From Spirochaetaceae bacterium (GTDB lineage Bacteria; Spirochaetota; Spirochaetia; Treponematales; Breznakiellaceae), in the NCBI GenBank assembly GCA_031284645.1, contig JAITXS010000038.1, forward strand, positions 1 through 13,313: DNA of 13,313 bases, written 5' to 3'. Position 1 is the first letter of the stretch, and every line of letters starts with the position of its first letter. Below, piece after piece: positions 1 through 6,936 of this stretch. The position numbers and the translations under genes are program-made. A model generated the notes under the pieces. That model was not told the DNA's origin. It saw nothing but the letters and a program-made list of their open reading frames with translations, and did not search any database.

Positions 1-1
1 A

Positions 2-103
2 TCCATACTTCATCCCGAAGCTATTCTTGACCCACAACAAGCAGTAAGAATTTCACCACGAGGGACACAAAGGAACACAAAGGTGAACAGGAAAAAATCA
101 TAA
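2..103 (+). other. Possible C-terminal tail of an upstream gene
   Basis: A frame that is open from the window edge ends at TAA 101-103. Its first part (HPEAILDPQQAVRI) looks protein-like. Its last 17 or so codons come from the CCACGAGGGACAC repeat, so the original stop may have been lost when the repeat arrived. A competing frame starting at base 3 ends at TAA 45-47 (FIPKLFLTHNKQ). From the sequence alone I cannot say which is real. Since parC follows, parE is a natural candidate for the upstream gene, but this is a guess from common gene order. Confidence 0.25.
53..87. repeat. CCACGAGGGACAC-type interspersed repeat
   Basis: The stretch opens with CACCACGAGGGACAC and contains two adjacent 10-bp units (62-71 and 72-81, differing at one base) of the form GGRACACAAA. 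Sequences of the type CCACGAAGGACACGAAGG are familiar as short intergenic repeats scattered through several bacterial genomes. This copy resembles them, with AAA replacing some GAA positions. Its function is unknown. Confidence 0.55.
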
Positions 104-119
104 GACTAGCCCTGAGCAA

Positions 120-275
120 GGGGCAAGGGGAGTTGGGTATTGGGTAGGGGCTTGCTGATAAAACCAAGACCCCATACCCTCTATACCCAAAACCCCAAGT
201 AAGGGTAGGGGCTTCCTGGTAAAACCAAGACCCTATTACCCCAGGCCCAATTACCCTACTTTGACCCCTTACCCA
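120..275. repeat. Two tandem copies of a G-rich hairpin repeat
   Basis: Two 29-nt units at 144-172 and 205-233 differ at only two bases and lie 61 bp apart. Each reads GTAGGGGCTT, then a loop of the type CTGATAAAAC, then CAAGACCC. In the first, GGGGCTTG pairs with CAAG and CCCC (one bulged A), and the longer G-rich (135-150) and C-rich (170-187) arms also pair. G runs at 120-123, 127-130, 135-137, 142-144 and 147-150 give a textbook G-quadruplex motif. Related copies lie at 5478-5610 and 12767-12870. Apart from this repeat, the one at 53-87 and a promoter, I see nothing else in 104-306. Confidence 0.7.
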
Positions 276-296
276 AGCCCCTAATTATTGTATAAT
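269..296 (+). promoter_or_regulatory. Candidate promoter of the parC operon
   Basis: A perfect -10 box TATAAT (291-296) lies 16 bp after a weak -35 (TTACCC, 269-274). Initiation would fall at about 302-305, directly at the parC ATG (307), and no Shine-Dalgarno sequence precedes that ATG. The transcript may therefore be leaderless or nearly so. The -35 overlaps the C-rich arm of the neighbouring repeat. Confidence 0.5.
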
Positions 297-306
297 CTAA
301 TGCAAA

Positions 307-2262
307 ATGGCCTATATAAAAAATATTTTCGATAAAAATTTTCTCGAATATGCCTCGTATGTAATTAAGGACAGGGCTATCCCCGATCTGGAAGACGGGC
401 TTAAGCCTGTACAACGGCGTATCATGCATAGTCTTTTTGAAATGGACGACGGGAAGTTCCACAAAGTGGCAAATGTCGTGGGCCATTGTATGCAATACCA
501 TCCGCACGGGGATGCCTCGATAGGGGACGCGCTGGTTGTGCTGGCGTGCAAGGATTTTTTTATCGAAAAGCAGGGAAATTTCGGAAATATCTTTACCGGA
601 GACCGGGCTTCGGCGGCACGTTATATTGAATGTCGGGCAACAGGGTTTTCCCGCGATATTTTTTATAACCCTAAAATCACGAAATTTGCGGATTCTTACG
701 ACGGCAGGAAAAAAGAACCCCTGCTTTTCCCCGCGAAAATCCCTGTCGCCCTGATTATCGGGGCTGAGGGAATTGCCGTTGGTATGTCGACAAAGATTCT
801 ACCGCATAATATTCTCGAAGTACTTGAGGCGGAGAAAGCCTGTCTTTCCGGCAAAGACTTTACGCTTTATCCTGATTTCCCTTCCGGCGCTTTTGTTGAT
901 GTTTCCGAGTACCGCGAAGGGAACGGAAAGGTTCTCGTGAGGGCAAAACTCGACACAAGCGACCCGAAAAAAATTGTTATCCGTGAATTGCCCTTTGGTT
1001 CAACAACAGAAAGCTTGATTGCCAGCGTAGAAAACGCAGCGAAAGCGGGCCGTTTAAAAATCCAATCCATTGATGACTATACAACGGAAAATGTCGAGAT
1101 TGAAATTAAACTTGCCCGCGGGGTTTATTCCGAAGAAACGGTCGATGCACTGTATGCATGGACAGAATGTGAACAGATGATTTCTGTTCAGTTTTTGCTG
1201 ATTAAAGAAAATTTTCCGTGTGTAATGACGGTAAGTGAGGTTCTCAAATATCATGCAAAACAGCTTGTCAGGATTTTAATCAAAGAACTTGAACTTGAAA
1301 AAAAAGAATTAACGGATAAGCTGCACTTAAGAAATCTGGAAAGAATTTTTATTGAGGAGAGGATTTACAAGGCTATTGAAAATCAAAAAACAGCCGAATC
1401 CGTAGCTAAGGCGGTTATAAAAGGTTTTTTACCGTTTATGAAAGAAGTCGGCTCAAGGCAAATCAGCGATGAAGATATTGAGCATCTTTTAAAAATCCCG
1501 ATCCGGCGTATATCTTTGTACGATATTAACAAAGCGCGAAACGAGATGGATGAAATAAAAGCGCGTATCAAAGAGATTAACGCACACTTAAAAAACATCA
1601 CGGCGTATGCACTTTCGTTTCTTGATGCTCTTATCGCAAAAATAAAGGCAAACGAGGATTTAGGGCACGGAGCACGGCGGACTGTCGTGAGTAAATTCGA
1701 AAAAACAAGCGTTAAAGAAGTTGTAAAAAAAGATTTAGCCTTAAAGTACGACAAGTCAAGCGGGTATGTCGGAACTACCGTTGGCGGCGATCTCGTCGCG
1801 GAAGTTTCGCCCTTTGACAGGATACTTATCATTAAACGCGGCGGGATCTGGACAGTACAGGATATTCAGGACAAAGTTTTTATCGGAGAAAACGCATGGT
1901 GGATCGGACTTGCAGACAAAGATGTCCTTGCGAAAACCGTATTTACCGTTATCTATAAAGACAAAAAAAGCGGATTGGCCTATATCAAGCGCTGTGTAAT
2001 TGAAGGCTGGATCATGAATAAAGAGTACTCTCTTCTGACCGGCGCAGCCGCCGAAAGCGATGAACAGGAGAAGACCGAAATACTGCTTGTTTCGGCACAA
2101 CAAAAATTTTCATTCACGCTGCGCTATGTGCCAAAACCCCGGCTTAAAGTGTTGGAAGAAGAATTTAAAGCACATAAATTTATCGTAAAAGGGATCAAAG
2201 CCGGCGGTGTGCGGCTTTCCGCAAAAGAAGTAAAGCGGGTCGATTTCAAAAAAGAAAAATAA
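307..2262 (+). CDS. parC: DNA topoisomerase IV subunit A (ParC-type)
   Basis: DNA-cleaving subunit of a type IIA topoisomerase, expected to work with ParE in decatenating chromosomes. The N terminus matches the family: YASYVIKDRAIPDLEDGLKPVQRR at residues 15-38 (read in two parts: YASYVIKDRAIP, then DLEDGLKPVQRR), YHPHGDAS at 64-71, and RYIE with the catalytic tyrosine at Tyr106. At 651 aa it is shorter than E. coli ParC or GyrA (about 750-875 aa), with a reduced C-terminal domain after about residue 490. The GyrA-box (QRRGGKG-like) is absent, which favours ParC over GyrA. The residue matching E. coli GyrA Ser83 / ParC Ser80 is Ala70; the acidic QRDR position is Asp74. The ATG at 307 follows an in-frame TAA at 298-300 and fits the family start, but has no ribosome binding site. 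It heads a co-directional run of four genes with gaps of 28 bp or less. Confidence 0.9.
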   Translation: MAYIKNIFDKNFLEYASYVIKDRAIPDLEDGLKPVQRRIMHSLFEMDDGKFHKVANVVGHCMQYHPHGDASIGDALVVLACKDFFIEKQGNFGNIFTGDRASAARYIECRATGFSRDIFYNPKITKFADSYDGRKKEPLLFPAKIPVALIIGAEGIAVGMSTKILPHNILEVLEAEKACLSGKDFTLYPDFPSGAFVDVSEYREGNGKVLVRAKLDTSDPKKIVIRELPFGSTTESLIASVENAAKAGRLKIQSIDDYTTENVEIEIKLARGVYSEETVDALYAWTECEQMISVQFLLIKENFPCVMTVSEVLKYHAKQLVRILIKELELEKKELTDKLHLRNLERIFIEERIYKAIENQKTAESVAKAVIKGFLPFMKEVGSRQISDEDIEHLLKIPIRRISLYDINKARNEMDEIKARIKEINAHLKNITAYALSFLDALIAKIKANEDLGHGARRTVVSKFEKTSVKEVVKKDLALKYDKSSGYVGTTVGGDLVAEVSPFDRILIIKRGGIWTVQDIQDKVFIGENAWWIGLADKDVLAKTVFTVIYKDKKSGLAYIKRCVIEGWIMNKEYSLLTGAAAESDEQEKTEILLVSAQQKFSFTLRYVPKPRLKVLEEEFKAHKFIVKGIKAGGVRLSAKEVKRVDFKKEK

Positions 2263-2290
2263 ATTTGAGCCATAAATTAAGGAAAATAGT

Positions 2291-3289
2291 ATGACAGAAA
2301 CAACGACATCGTGTACTTCAGGGACAGGTGGTGTTGAGCTGAATCAAACAGGTCACGGAGATATTGAAATTGATACAAGCTCCGGTATCTCCACGGAAGA
2401 ACAACGAGAAATAATCGCCAATATTGACGCGATTGCCGGAAAAAACCGTATATCTCATGCGCCGGAAAAAGTTAGTGCAAAAAAACGCGGAATTCGTTTC
2501 CCGCTTCTCATCAACATAGGTGCATTTTTTATCCTGATTGGCGGTATATTGATCTTATGGACTTTGTTCAAACAGAGCGATACGGTTATCAGAATGAAGA
2601 GCGGAGGATTTGACTCGGCGGAAGGCCGGCTTATTGAAGAAGTCCGCAATGAGTTTGATGCAGCGCGAGAGGAAATCAATAAGTTAAACGCCGATCTTGA
2701 GAGGGCAGCACTTTTTGAATGGCAGATGAGCGGATTTTTTAATACGGTGAACAGGCAGTTTCAGGAAGGAAACTTGCAGGCTGCACGGGGCAGCTTAATT
2801 GCGATGCGTGAATTTATTGATACGCCGTCATTCCGTGCCATACGGCAGATTGAGGAGCGGCGGGAAATCAATCTTGCCATGATCGAGACCATGACGCGCT
2901 TAATTGATGAATCAATCCGGACCAGCCGGGTTACCGAGGAGTTAAATATCGCGGCAAAACTTACCGGAGAGGCGCTGCGGGACAAAGAAAACGCCGAGGA
3001 GCAGAGAAGGCAGCTTGAGACGGAACGTGCCGGTGAGCAGGAAATCGCTCAGCGTACGATTGAGGGGCTGCGGGAACAAAACACGCGGAAAGACGCCGAG
3101 ATTGCAGAAAGAGGGAACACGATAAGCGAACTGCAAAGGCAGGGCGCGGTTTTACAGCAGACGATTACAACACAGGAGCGGAATATAAATACGTTACAAA
3201 CTCAGAATAATAATCTTAATCAGCAAATTAATGTCATTCGAGAGGCTCTTTCGAATAATAACGCTGAAAATACCGGAGGAGTGCAATGA
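2291..3289 (+). CDS. Membrane-anchored coiled-coil protein of unknown function
   Basis: I do not recognise this 332-aa protein as a named family. Seen in the sequence: a polar N-terminal stretch (1-65), a basic patch (AKKRG, 63-67), one hydrophobic segment (about 70-93, FPLLINIGAFFILIGGILIL), then a long Glu/Gln/Arg-rich region. Two parts look like coiled coil: about 100-140, and 205-320 with EQRRQLE, IAERGNTISELQRQ and Gln/Asn-rich heptads. There is no signal-peptide cleavage motif, so a single-pass anchor with a large soluble C-terminal rod is likely; the basic patch before the membrane segment favours a cytoplasmic N terminus and an extracytoplasmic rod. AAGGA at 2279-2283 lies 7 nt before the ATG. 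The stop overlaps the next ATG (ATGA, 3286-3289), so it is probably translationally coupled to the HD-domain gene. Confidence 0.75.
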   Translation: MTETTTSCTSGTGGVELNQTGHGDIEIDTSSGISTEEQREIIANIDAIAGKNRISHAPEKVSAKKRGIRFPLLINIGAFFILIGGILILWTLFKQSDTVIRMKSGGFDSAEGRLIEEVRNEFDAAREEINKLNADLERAALFEWQMSGFFNTVNRQFQEGNLQAARGSLIAMREFIDTPSFRAIRQIEERREINLAMIETMTRLIDESIRTSRVTEELNIAAKLTGEALRDKENAEEQRRQLETERAGEQEIAQRTIEGLREQNTRKDAEIAERGNTISELQRQGAVLQQTITTQERNINTLQTQNNNLNQQINVIREALSNNNAENTGGVQ

Positions 3290-4101
3290 GGTCTCCAAAA
3301 GAAGATGGTTTAGACCAAAAAATTATTGAAACAATTTCAAATTTATCGCCCAACGATAAAGCCCTTGAGATGGCAAAACTGCTCATTTCTGATCCTGAAA
3401 TTCAGGCGCTTCAGGAATACGCAAATGATGTTTCTATAAAAAGACTCGGATTTAATGATCACGGCCCGGTGCATATGCGTATCGTTGCGTTAAATGCCGC
3501 GATTATGCTTGGATTCCTCCGCGAGGCACATATTAAAACAAGTCTGGAACAGGAAGATGCGGGGAGCTTCGATGACAGTGTTACCGCAGTGATTACAGCC
3601 GCTTTTCTCCATGATGCGGGAATGACTATCTCAAGACAAGATCACGAGTTACACAGTGCATATATTGCCATGCCTTTAATAGATCGCTTGTTACAGGAAG
3701 TCTATCATAATGATCTTGCGCGGCGTATCGCGATCCGTGCTATCGCCGTGGAAGGAATCATTGGGCACATGGGAGGGCGGCAAATTAATTCTCTGGAAGC
3801 GGGTATTGTTCAAATCGGCGATGGCTGCGACATGACAAAGGGAAGAGCAAGGATTTCAATAGCACTTTCAACCAAGCCGAAAGTCGGTGATATTCACCAG
3901 TACTCAGCGAATTCGATTGAAAAAGTGAGTATACGATCAGGCTCAAAAAAACCAATCCGCATTGATGTTGATATGTCAAGTGAAGTCGGCTTGTTTCAAG
4001 TCGAGGAAGTTTTGCTTGCTAAAATCGCAAAGAGTACTGCAAAGGGTTATATAGAATTATACGCGATTGTAAAAGACAAAGAGCCGAAAAGGTACCTTTA
4101 A
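3286..4101 (+). CDS. HD-domain metal-dependent phosphohydrolase
   Basis: The HD signature is visible in order: HMRIVALNA with the first metal His (His63; His59 nearby), FLHDAGM with His109-Asp110, further candidate ligands His120, His123 and His161 (GIIGHMGG), and IGDGCD with Asp179. This is the H...HD...D pattern of HD-superfamily hydrolases, which act on nucleotides, cyclic nucleotides or other phosphate esters; the substrate cannot be read from the sequence. A C-terminal part (about 190-271, mixed beta-like) follows the catalytic domain. No membrane segment, so cytoplasmic. A strong GGAGGAG lies just before the start, inside the preceding gene, and the start overlaps that gene's stop by 4 bp, suggesting equal, coupled synthesis of the two proteins. 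Confidence 0.8.
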   Translation: MRSPKEDGLDQKIIETISNLSPNDKALEMAKLLISDPEIQALQEYANDVSIKRLGFNDHGPVHMRIVALNAAIMLGFLREAHIKTSLEQEDAGSFDDSVTAVITAAFLHDAGMTISRQDHELHSAYIAMPLIDRLLQEVYHNDLARRIAIRAIAVEGIIGHMGGRQINSLEAGIVQIGDGCDMTKGRARISIALSTKPKVGDIHQYSANSIEKVSIRSGSKKPIRIDVDMSSEVGLFQVEEVLLAKIAKSTAKGYIELYAIVKDKEPKRYL

Positions 4102-4108
4102 ACTTTTT

Positions 4109-5461
4109 ATGACAAAAAATCTTACAACAGGTAAACCCGGATTAGTGATCCTGGCGTTTGCCGTGCCGCTTGTTATCGGGAATATCTTTCAACAACTATA
4201 CAATATGGCTGATGCCTTTGTGGTCAGCCGTGAAATCGGTATTGAGGCGCTTGCCGCTGTTACCGGTACGGGCAGCCTTCAGTTTTTAATTTTAGGCTTT
4301 ATCATGGGAACAACTGCCGGAGCCTCGATCATTACTGCGCAGCGCTTCGGCGCAGCGGACGAGGCCGGAGTGCGTAAGAGTTTTGCGGCTTCATTGGTGC
4401 TTTGTTTGCTGGTAACGCTTGTTATCATGGCAGTGAGTATCTCTACGTTAAAACCGCTTTTACGCCTTTTAAAAACGCCGAAAGAAATATTTGAGGACGC
4501 ATACAGTTATTTTGTCGTGCTGCTTTGGGGAATGCCTGCGCTTATGCTCTTTAATCTTTTTTCAAACATGATGCGCGCGGTCGGCGACAGCAAAACACCG
4601 CTTTATTTTTTAATCGCAGCCTGTGTTATCAATATTATTCTTGATTATGTGTTTATACTGTTCTTTCACAGCGGCGTCATAGGAGCGGGAATCGCGACGG
4701 TTATCGCGCAGTTATTTTCGGCTCTTGCCTGTATTCCGCTTATCATCAAAAAATTCCCTGTTCTGCATATAAGACGCAAAGATTTAAAGATAGAAGCACA
4801 AGAAGCATGGACTCATATCAAAATCGCGCTGCCTGTCGGGTTTCAGTGGAGTATCATTGCAATTGGAACCATTACCGTAACCTTTTCGCTGAACGGCTTG
4901 GGTTACGAAGCGGTGGCCGCGTTTAATATCGGTCAGCGTATCGATCAATTTGCCGGAATGCCGCTGAACTCATACGGACAGGCAATGACCACTTTTGCGG
5001 CGCAGAATTTCGGTGCCCGAAAATTCGCACGCTTACGAACCGGTGCTTTGCAGGGAGCGATTATCGCCGCAGCGTTTAGTATTGTCATGGGCGGGGTTTT
5101 TGTTTTATTCGGCGGTAAAATCGCGGCAATCTTTTTAAAGGACAATCACGGCGCGATTGAATTAACACATCGCTATTTGCAGGTAATCGGTTGTTTTTTT
5201 GTGTTTCTTGCCCTGCTCTACACATTTCGCCAAACCATACAGGGCCTTGGTAATGCAGTGGTTCCGACGATTTCCGGCATAATCGAACTTCTGATGCGCT
5301 CCTTTGCCGCGCTGGTTTTAACGCGTTTTTTTGGTTACACCGGCCTCTGTTATGCAAGCCCGCTCGCATGGATAGGCTGCCTGATACCGCTCACTATCGC
5401 GATGATTTTACTGTTAAAAAAAATCCGCCGTCAGGAACTTAGTCAGAAATCCGTATTCTAA
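4109..5461 (+). CDS. MATE-family multidrug/cation exporter (first copy)
   Basis: An integral membrane protein of 450 aa with about 12 hydrophobic segments, the usual size and topology of MATE (NorM/DinF/MepA-like) exporters that expel cationic drugs or metabolites using Na+ or H+ gradients. Family features: an N terminus beginning GKPGLVILAFAVPLVIGNIF, then QQLYNMADAFVVSREIG, MRAVGDSKTPLYF at the end of the first half-repeat (about 151-163), the second half beginning near residue 235 (IALPVGFQWS), and TIQGLGNAVVP (about 379-389). It starts 7 bp after the HD gene. The nearest purine-rich site (AAAGG at 4088-4092) is about 16 nt upstream, which is far, so translation probably depends on coupling to the preceding gene. 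Substrate unknown. Confidence 0.88.
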   Translation: MTKNLTTGKPGLVILAFAVPLVIGNIFQQLYNMADAFVVSREIGIEALAAVTGTGSLQFLILGFIMGTTAGASIITAQRFGAADEAGVRKSFAASLVLCLLVTLVIMAVSISTLKPLLRLLKTPKEIFEDAYSYFVVLLWGMPALMLFNLFSNMMRAVGDSKTPLYFLIAACVINIILDYVFILFFHSGVIGAGIATVIAQLFSALACIPLIIKKFPVLHIRRKDLKIEAQEAWTHIKIALPVGFQWSIIAIGTITVTFSLNGLGYEAVAAFNIGQRIDQFAGMPLNSYGQAMTTFAAQNFGARKFARLRTGALQGAIIAAAFSIVMGGVFVLFGGKIAAIFLKDNHGAIELTHRYLQVIGCFFVFLALLYTFRQTIQGLGNAVVPTISGIIELLMRSFAALVLTRFFGYTGLCYASPLAWIGCLIPLTIAMILLLKKIRRQELSQKSVF

Positions 5462-5477
5462 AGGAGCACGGCTCGTA

Positions 5478-5610
5478 GGGTTGAGGGCAGGGGGCAGGGG
5501 GATAGTAAATGTCAGATATCTTCCCCCACACATCTGAAAATAAAGGTCCGATGGACTTGGGTTAAGGGGACAGGATTGCTGATAGAACCAAAACCCGTGA
5601 GCCAATATCC
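5478..5610. repeat. G-rich hairpin repeat, convergent-gene copy
   Basis: This lies between the 3' ends of the MATE gene (+) and the lipoprotein gene (-). It begins with G runs at 5478-5480, 5485-5487, 5490-5494 and 5497-5501 (G-quadruplex motif). It ends with a hairpin in which CAGGAT (5571-5576) pairs with ATCCTG (5587 region onward, about 5607-5612), enclosing TTGCTGATAGAACC (5576-5589) and AAAACCC. That loop sequence matches the units at 144-172 and 205-233. No T-run marks it as a classical terminator in either direction, although it could still slow converging polymerases. Confidence 0.6.
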
Positions 5611-5660
5611 TGCCCGTGCTTTCATGCTGCTGTTCTCTGTTTGCTGTTATGTATCTTTCG

Positions 5661-6755
5661 CTATTGAAGCACATTATCAGGCGTATTGCCGTTAATCGTC
5701 CCGCCCTTTTCATTAAATTTGGCGCTGAATTGTGTTGAAACGTATACGCCGCCACCCTGTGTTGCAGTGTTGTTTTTTATATTCCCGTTTGTAATGGTAA
5801 AATTGCCAAGCGGGGCAATATAAACTCCGCCGCCCCGAGCTGCATGGTTTTTGGTAATATTGCCGCCGCTCATAACGGCACTTCCGTGTCCGCCTACATG
5901 AATCGCGCCGCCTGTATCGGTGTCGCTGCCGCCATTATCTGTTATATCGCCGCCTGTCATCGTAAATGTCGTATCTTCAGTAACATAAACTGCGCCTCCA
6001 TCCTGTCCGCCAATTGATGTTTTTGCGCTGTGGTTATTTTTTATTACACCGCCGCTCATTTCAAAGCTGCCTTTATAAATCATAACAGCAGCGCCGGAAT
6101 CGCCAAAATTCCCGCTAATCTCGCCGCCTGCCATAATAAACTCGCCTTCACTTTCACTGCCGTGCTGACCTACTATGACAGCGCCGCCCCAAAGTGTTTT
6201 ACCGCCGGTAAGCCTTAGCTTTTCTCCAAGCGTTACTTTATTGTTAGCGACATACAGAACACGCCCATCACCATTATTTTTGATGTTTGCATCCAGTACA
6301 CCGCCTGAATCAGGATGACCTTGAAGAATAATAGGCGGGTACTTTCCTGTGCCGGAAATATCAACCATGCTTTTACTTGAACCAAAGTTACCGGATGCAA
6401 TTATGGTACCGCTTATAATAATAGTTGCGGGCTCACCGGTTTTCCAGCTGCTTTTTTTGTAATCTGCGCTTATCAGTGAAAGCGCCTTACTGACTGTTGC
6501 AAGCGCTGATACATCGGACTGCCCGTCATTTGTATCTTTGCCGTTAGATGCAACATACCAGAATTTGGTGTTTACATCCGGAGTTTTGCCGCTGTCTTCT
6601 TGTGTATCGTCAGGAACGGTTGTACCGCCTCCGTTTGCTTTGTCATTACGGACACTTTCAGCTTGACCTATAATACTGCAGTTAATTAAAAAAAGGCAAA
6701 GCACAAAAAACGCCGCAATAAATATAAAGAAATGTCTTGAATTTTGTTTTATCAT
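5661..6755 (-). CDS. Secreted lipoprotein with right-handed beta-helix repeats
   Basis: The N terminus has a Lys/Arg n-region, a hydrophobic core (9-25) and a lipobox-like LINC with the lipidated cysteine at Cys26, followed by a Gly/Asp/Thr linker (about 35-62). FWYVASNGKDTNDG (65-78) is typical of the start of parallel beta-helix surface proteins. From about residue 180 to 345 there are about five units of 25-33 aa of the form F-MSGG-I--N, followed by GGAVYV or GGGVYI. These coils resemble chlamydial Pmp-like and treponemal repeat proteins. It has no autotransporter barrel, so a surface or periplasmic lipid-anchored solenoid is likely. GAGG precedes the ATG by about 8 nt. The C terminus (KFNEKGGTINGNTPDNV) lacks the last full coil and may be a natural cap. 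Role unknown: adhesion, binding or antigenic variation are possible. Confidence 0.8.
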   Translation of the reverse strand: MIKQNSRHFFIFIAAFFVLCLFLINCSIIGQAESVRNDKANGGGTTVPDDTQEDSGKTPDVNTKFWYVASNGKDTNDGQSDVSALATVSKALSLISADYKKSSWKTGEPATIIISGTIIASGNFGSSKSMVDISGTGKYPPIILQGHPDSGGVLDANIKNNGDGRVLYVANNKVTLGEKLRLTGGKTLWGGAVIVGQHGSESEGEFIMAGGEISGNFGDSGAAVMIYKGSFEMSGGVIKNNHSAKTSIGGQDGGAVYVTEDTTFTMTGGDITDNGGSDTDTGGAIHVGGHGSAVMSGGNITKNHAARGGGVYIAPLGNFTITNGNIKNNTATQGGGVYVSTQFSAKFNEKGGTINGNTPDNVLQ

Positions 6756-6773
6756 AATGAAACCTCATAAGTT

Positions 6774-6820
6774 GTAATATACTAAAATGTAATATACTAA
6801 GATGTAATTGAATGTGTCAA
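6774..6820 (-). promoter_or_regulatory. Promoter of the lipoprotein gene with duplicated -10 region
   Basis: Read on the minus strand there is a perfect -35 TTGACA (6815-6820), an 18-bp spacer and TATATT (6791-6796). The stretch TTAGTATATTACA is then repeated once, 15 bp downstream, giving a second TATATT at 6776-6781. Initiation at about 6784 would leave a short leader with its GAGG site. The repeat could be a duplicated -10 or a pair of regulator sites. In the remaining 6821-6936, between the prmC stop and this promoter, I see no gene and no T-run terminator. Confidence 0.65.
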
Positions 6821-6936
6821 GCAGACAGAAAATGTGCTTGCGCTTTAAATTTATGCGGAAAGTTCGGACGGGACACGTGAGGTCTCATGCCTTCCGATGG
6901 AGTTTTTTCGCCGTTCTTGAACCGGAGACTTTATGT

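Noticed and set aside
1383..1832. 149-aa minus-strand ORF
   Set aside because: It is antisense to the well-supported parC coding region, has no family features, and is a shadow of its codon pattern.
5571..5612. Intrinsic terminator for the convergent genes
   Set aside because: There is a hairpin but no T-run follows on either strand; it is better explained as a copy of the dispersed repeat.
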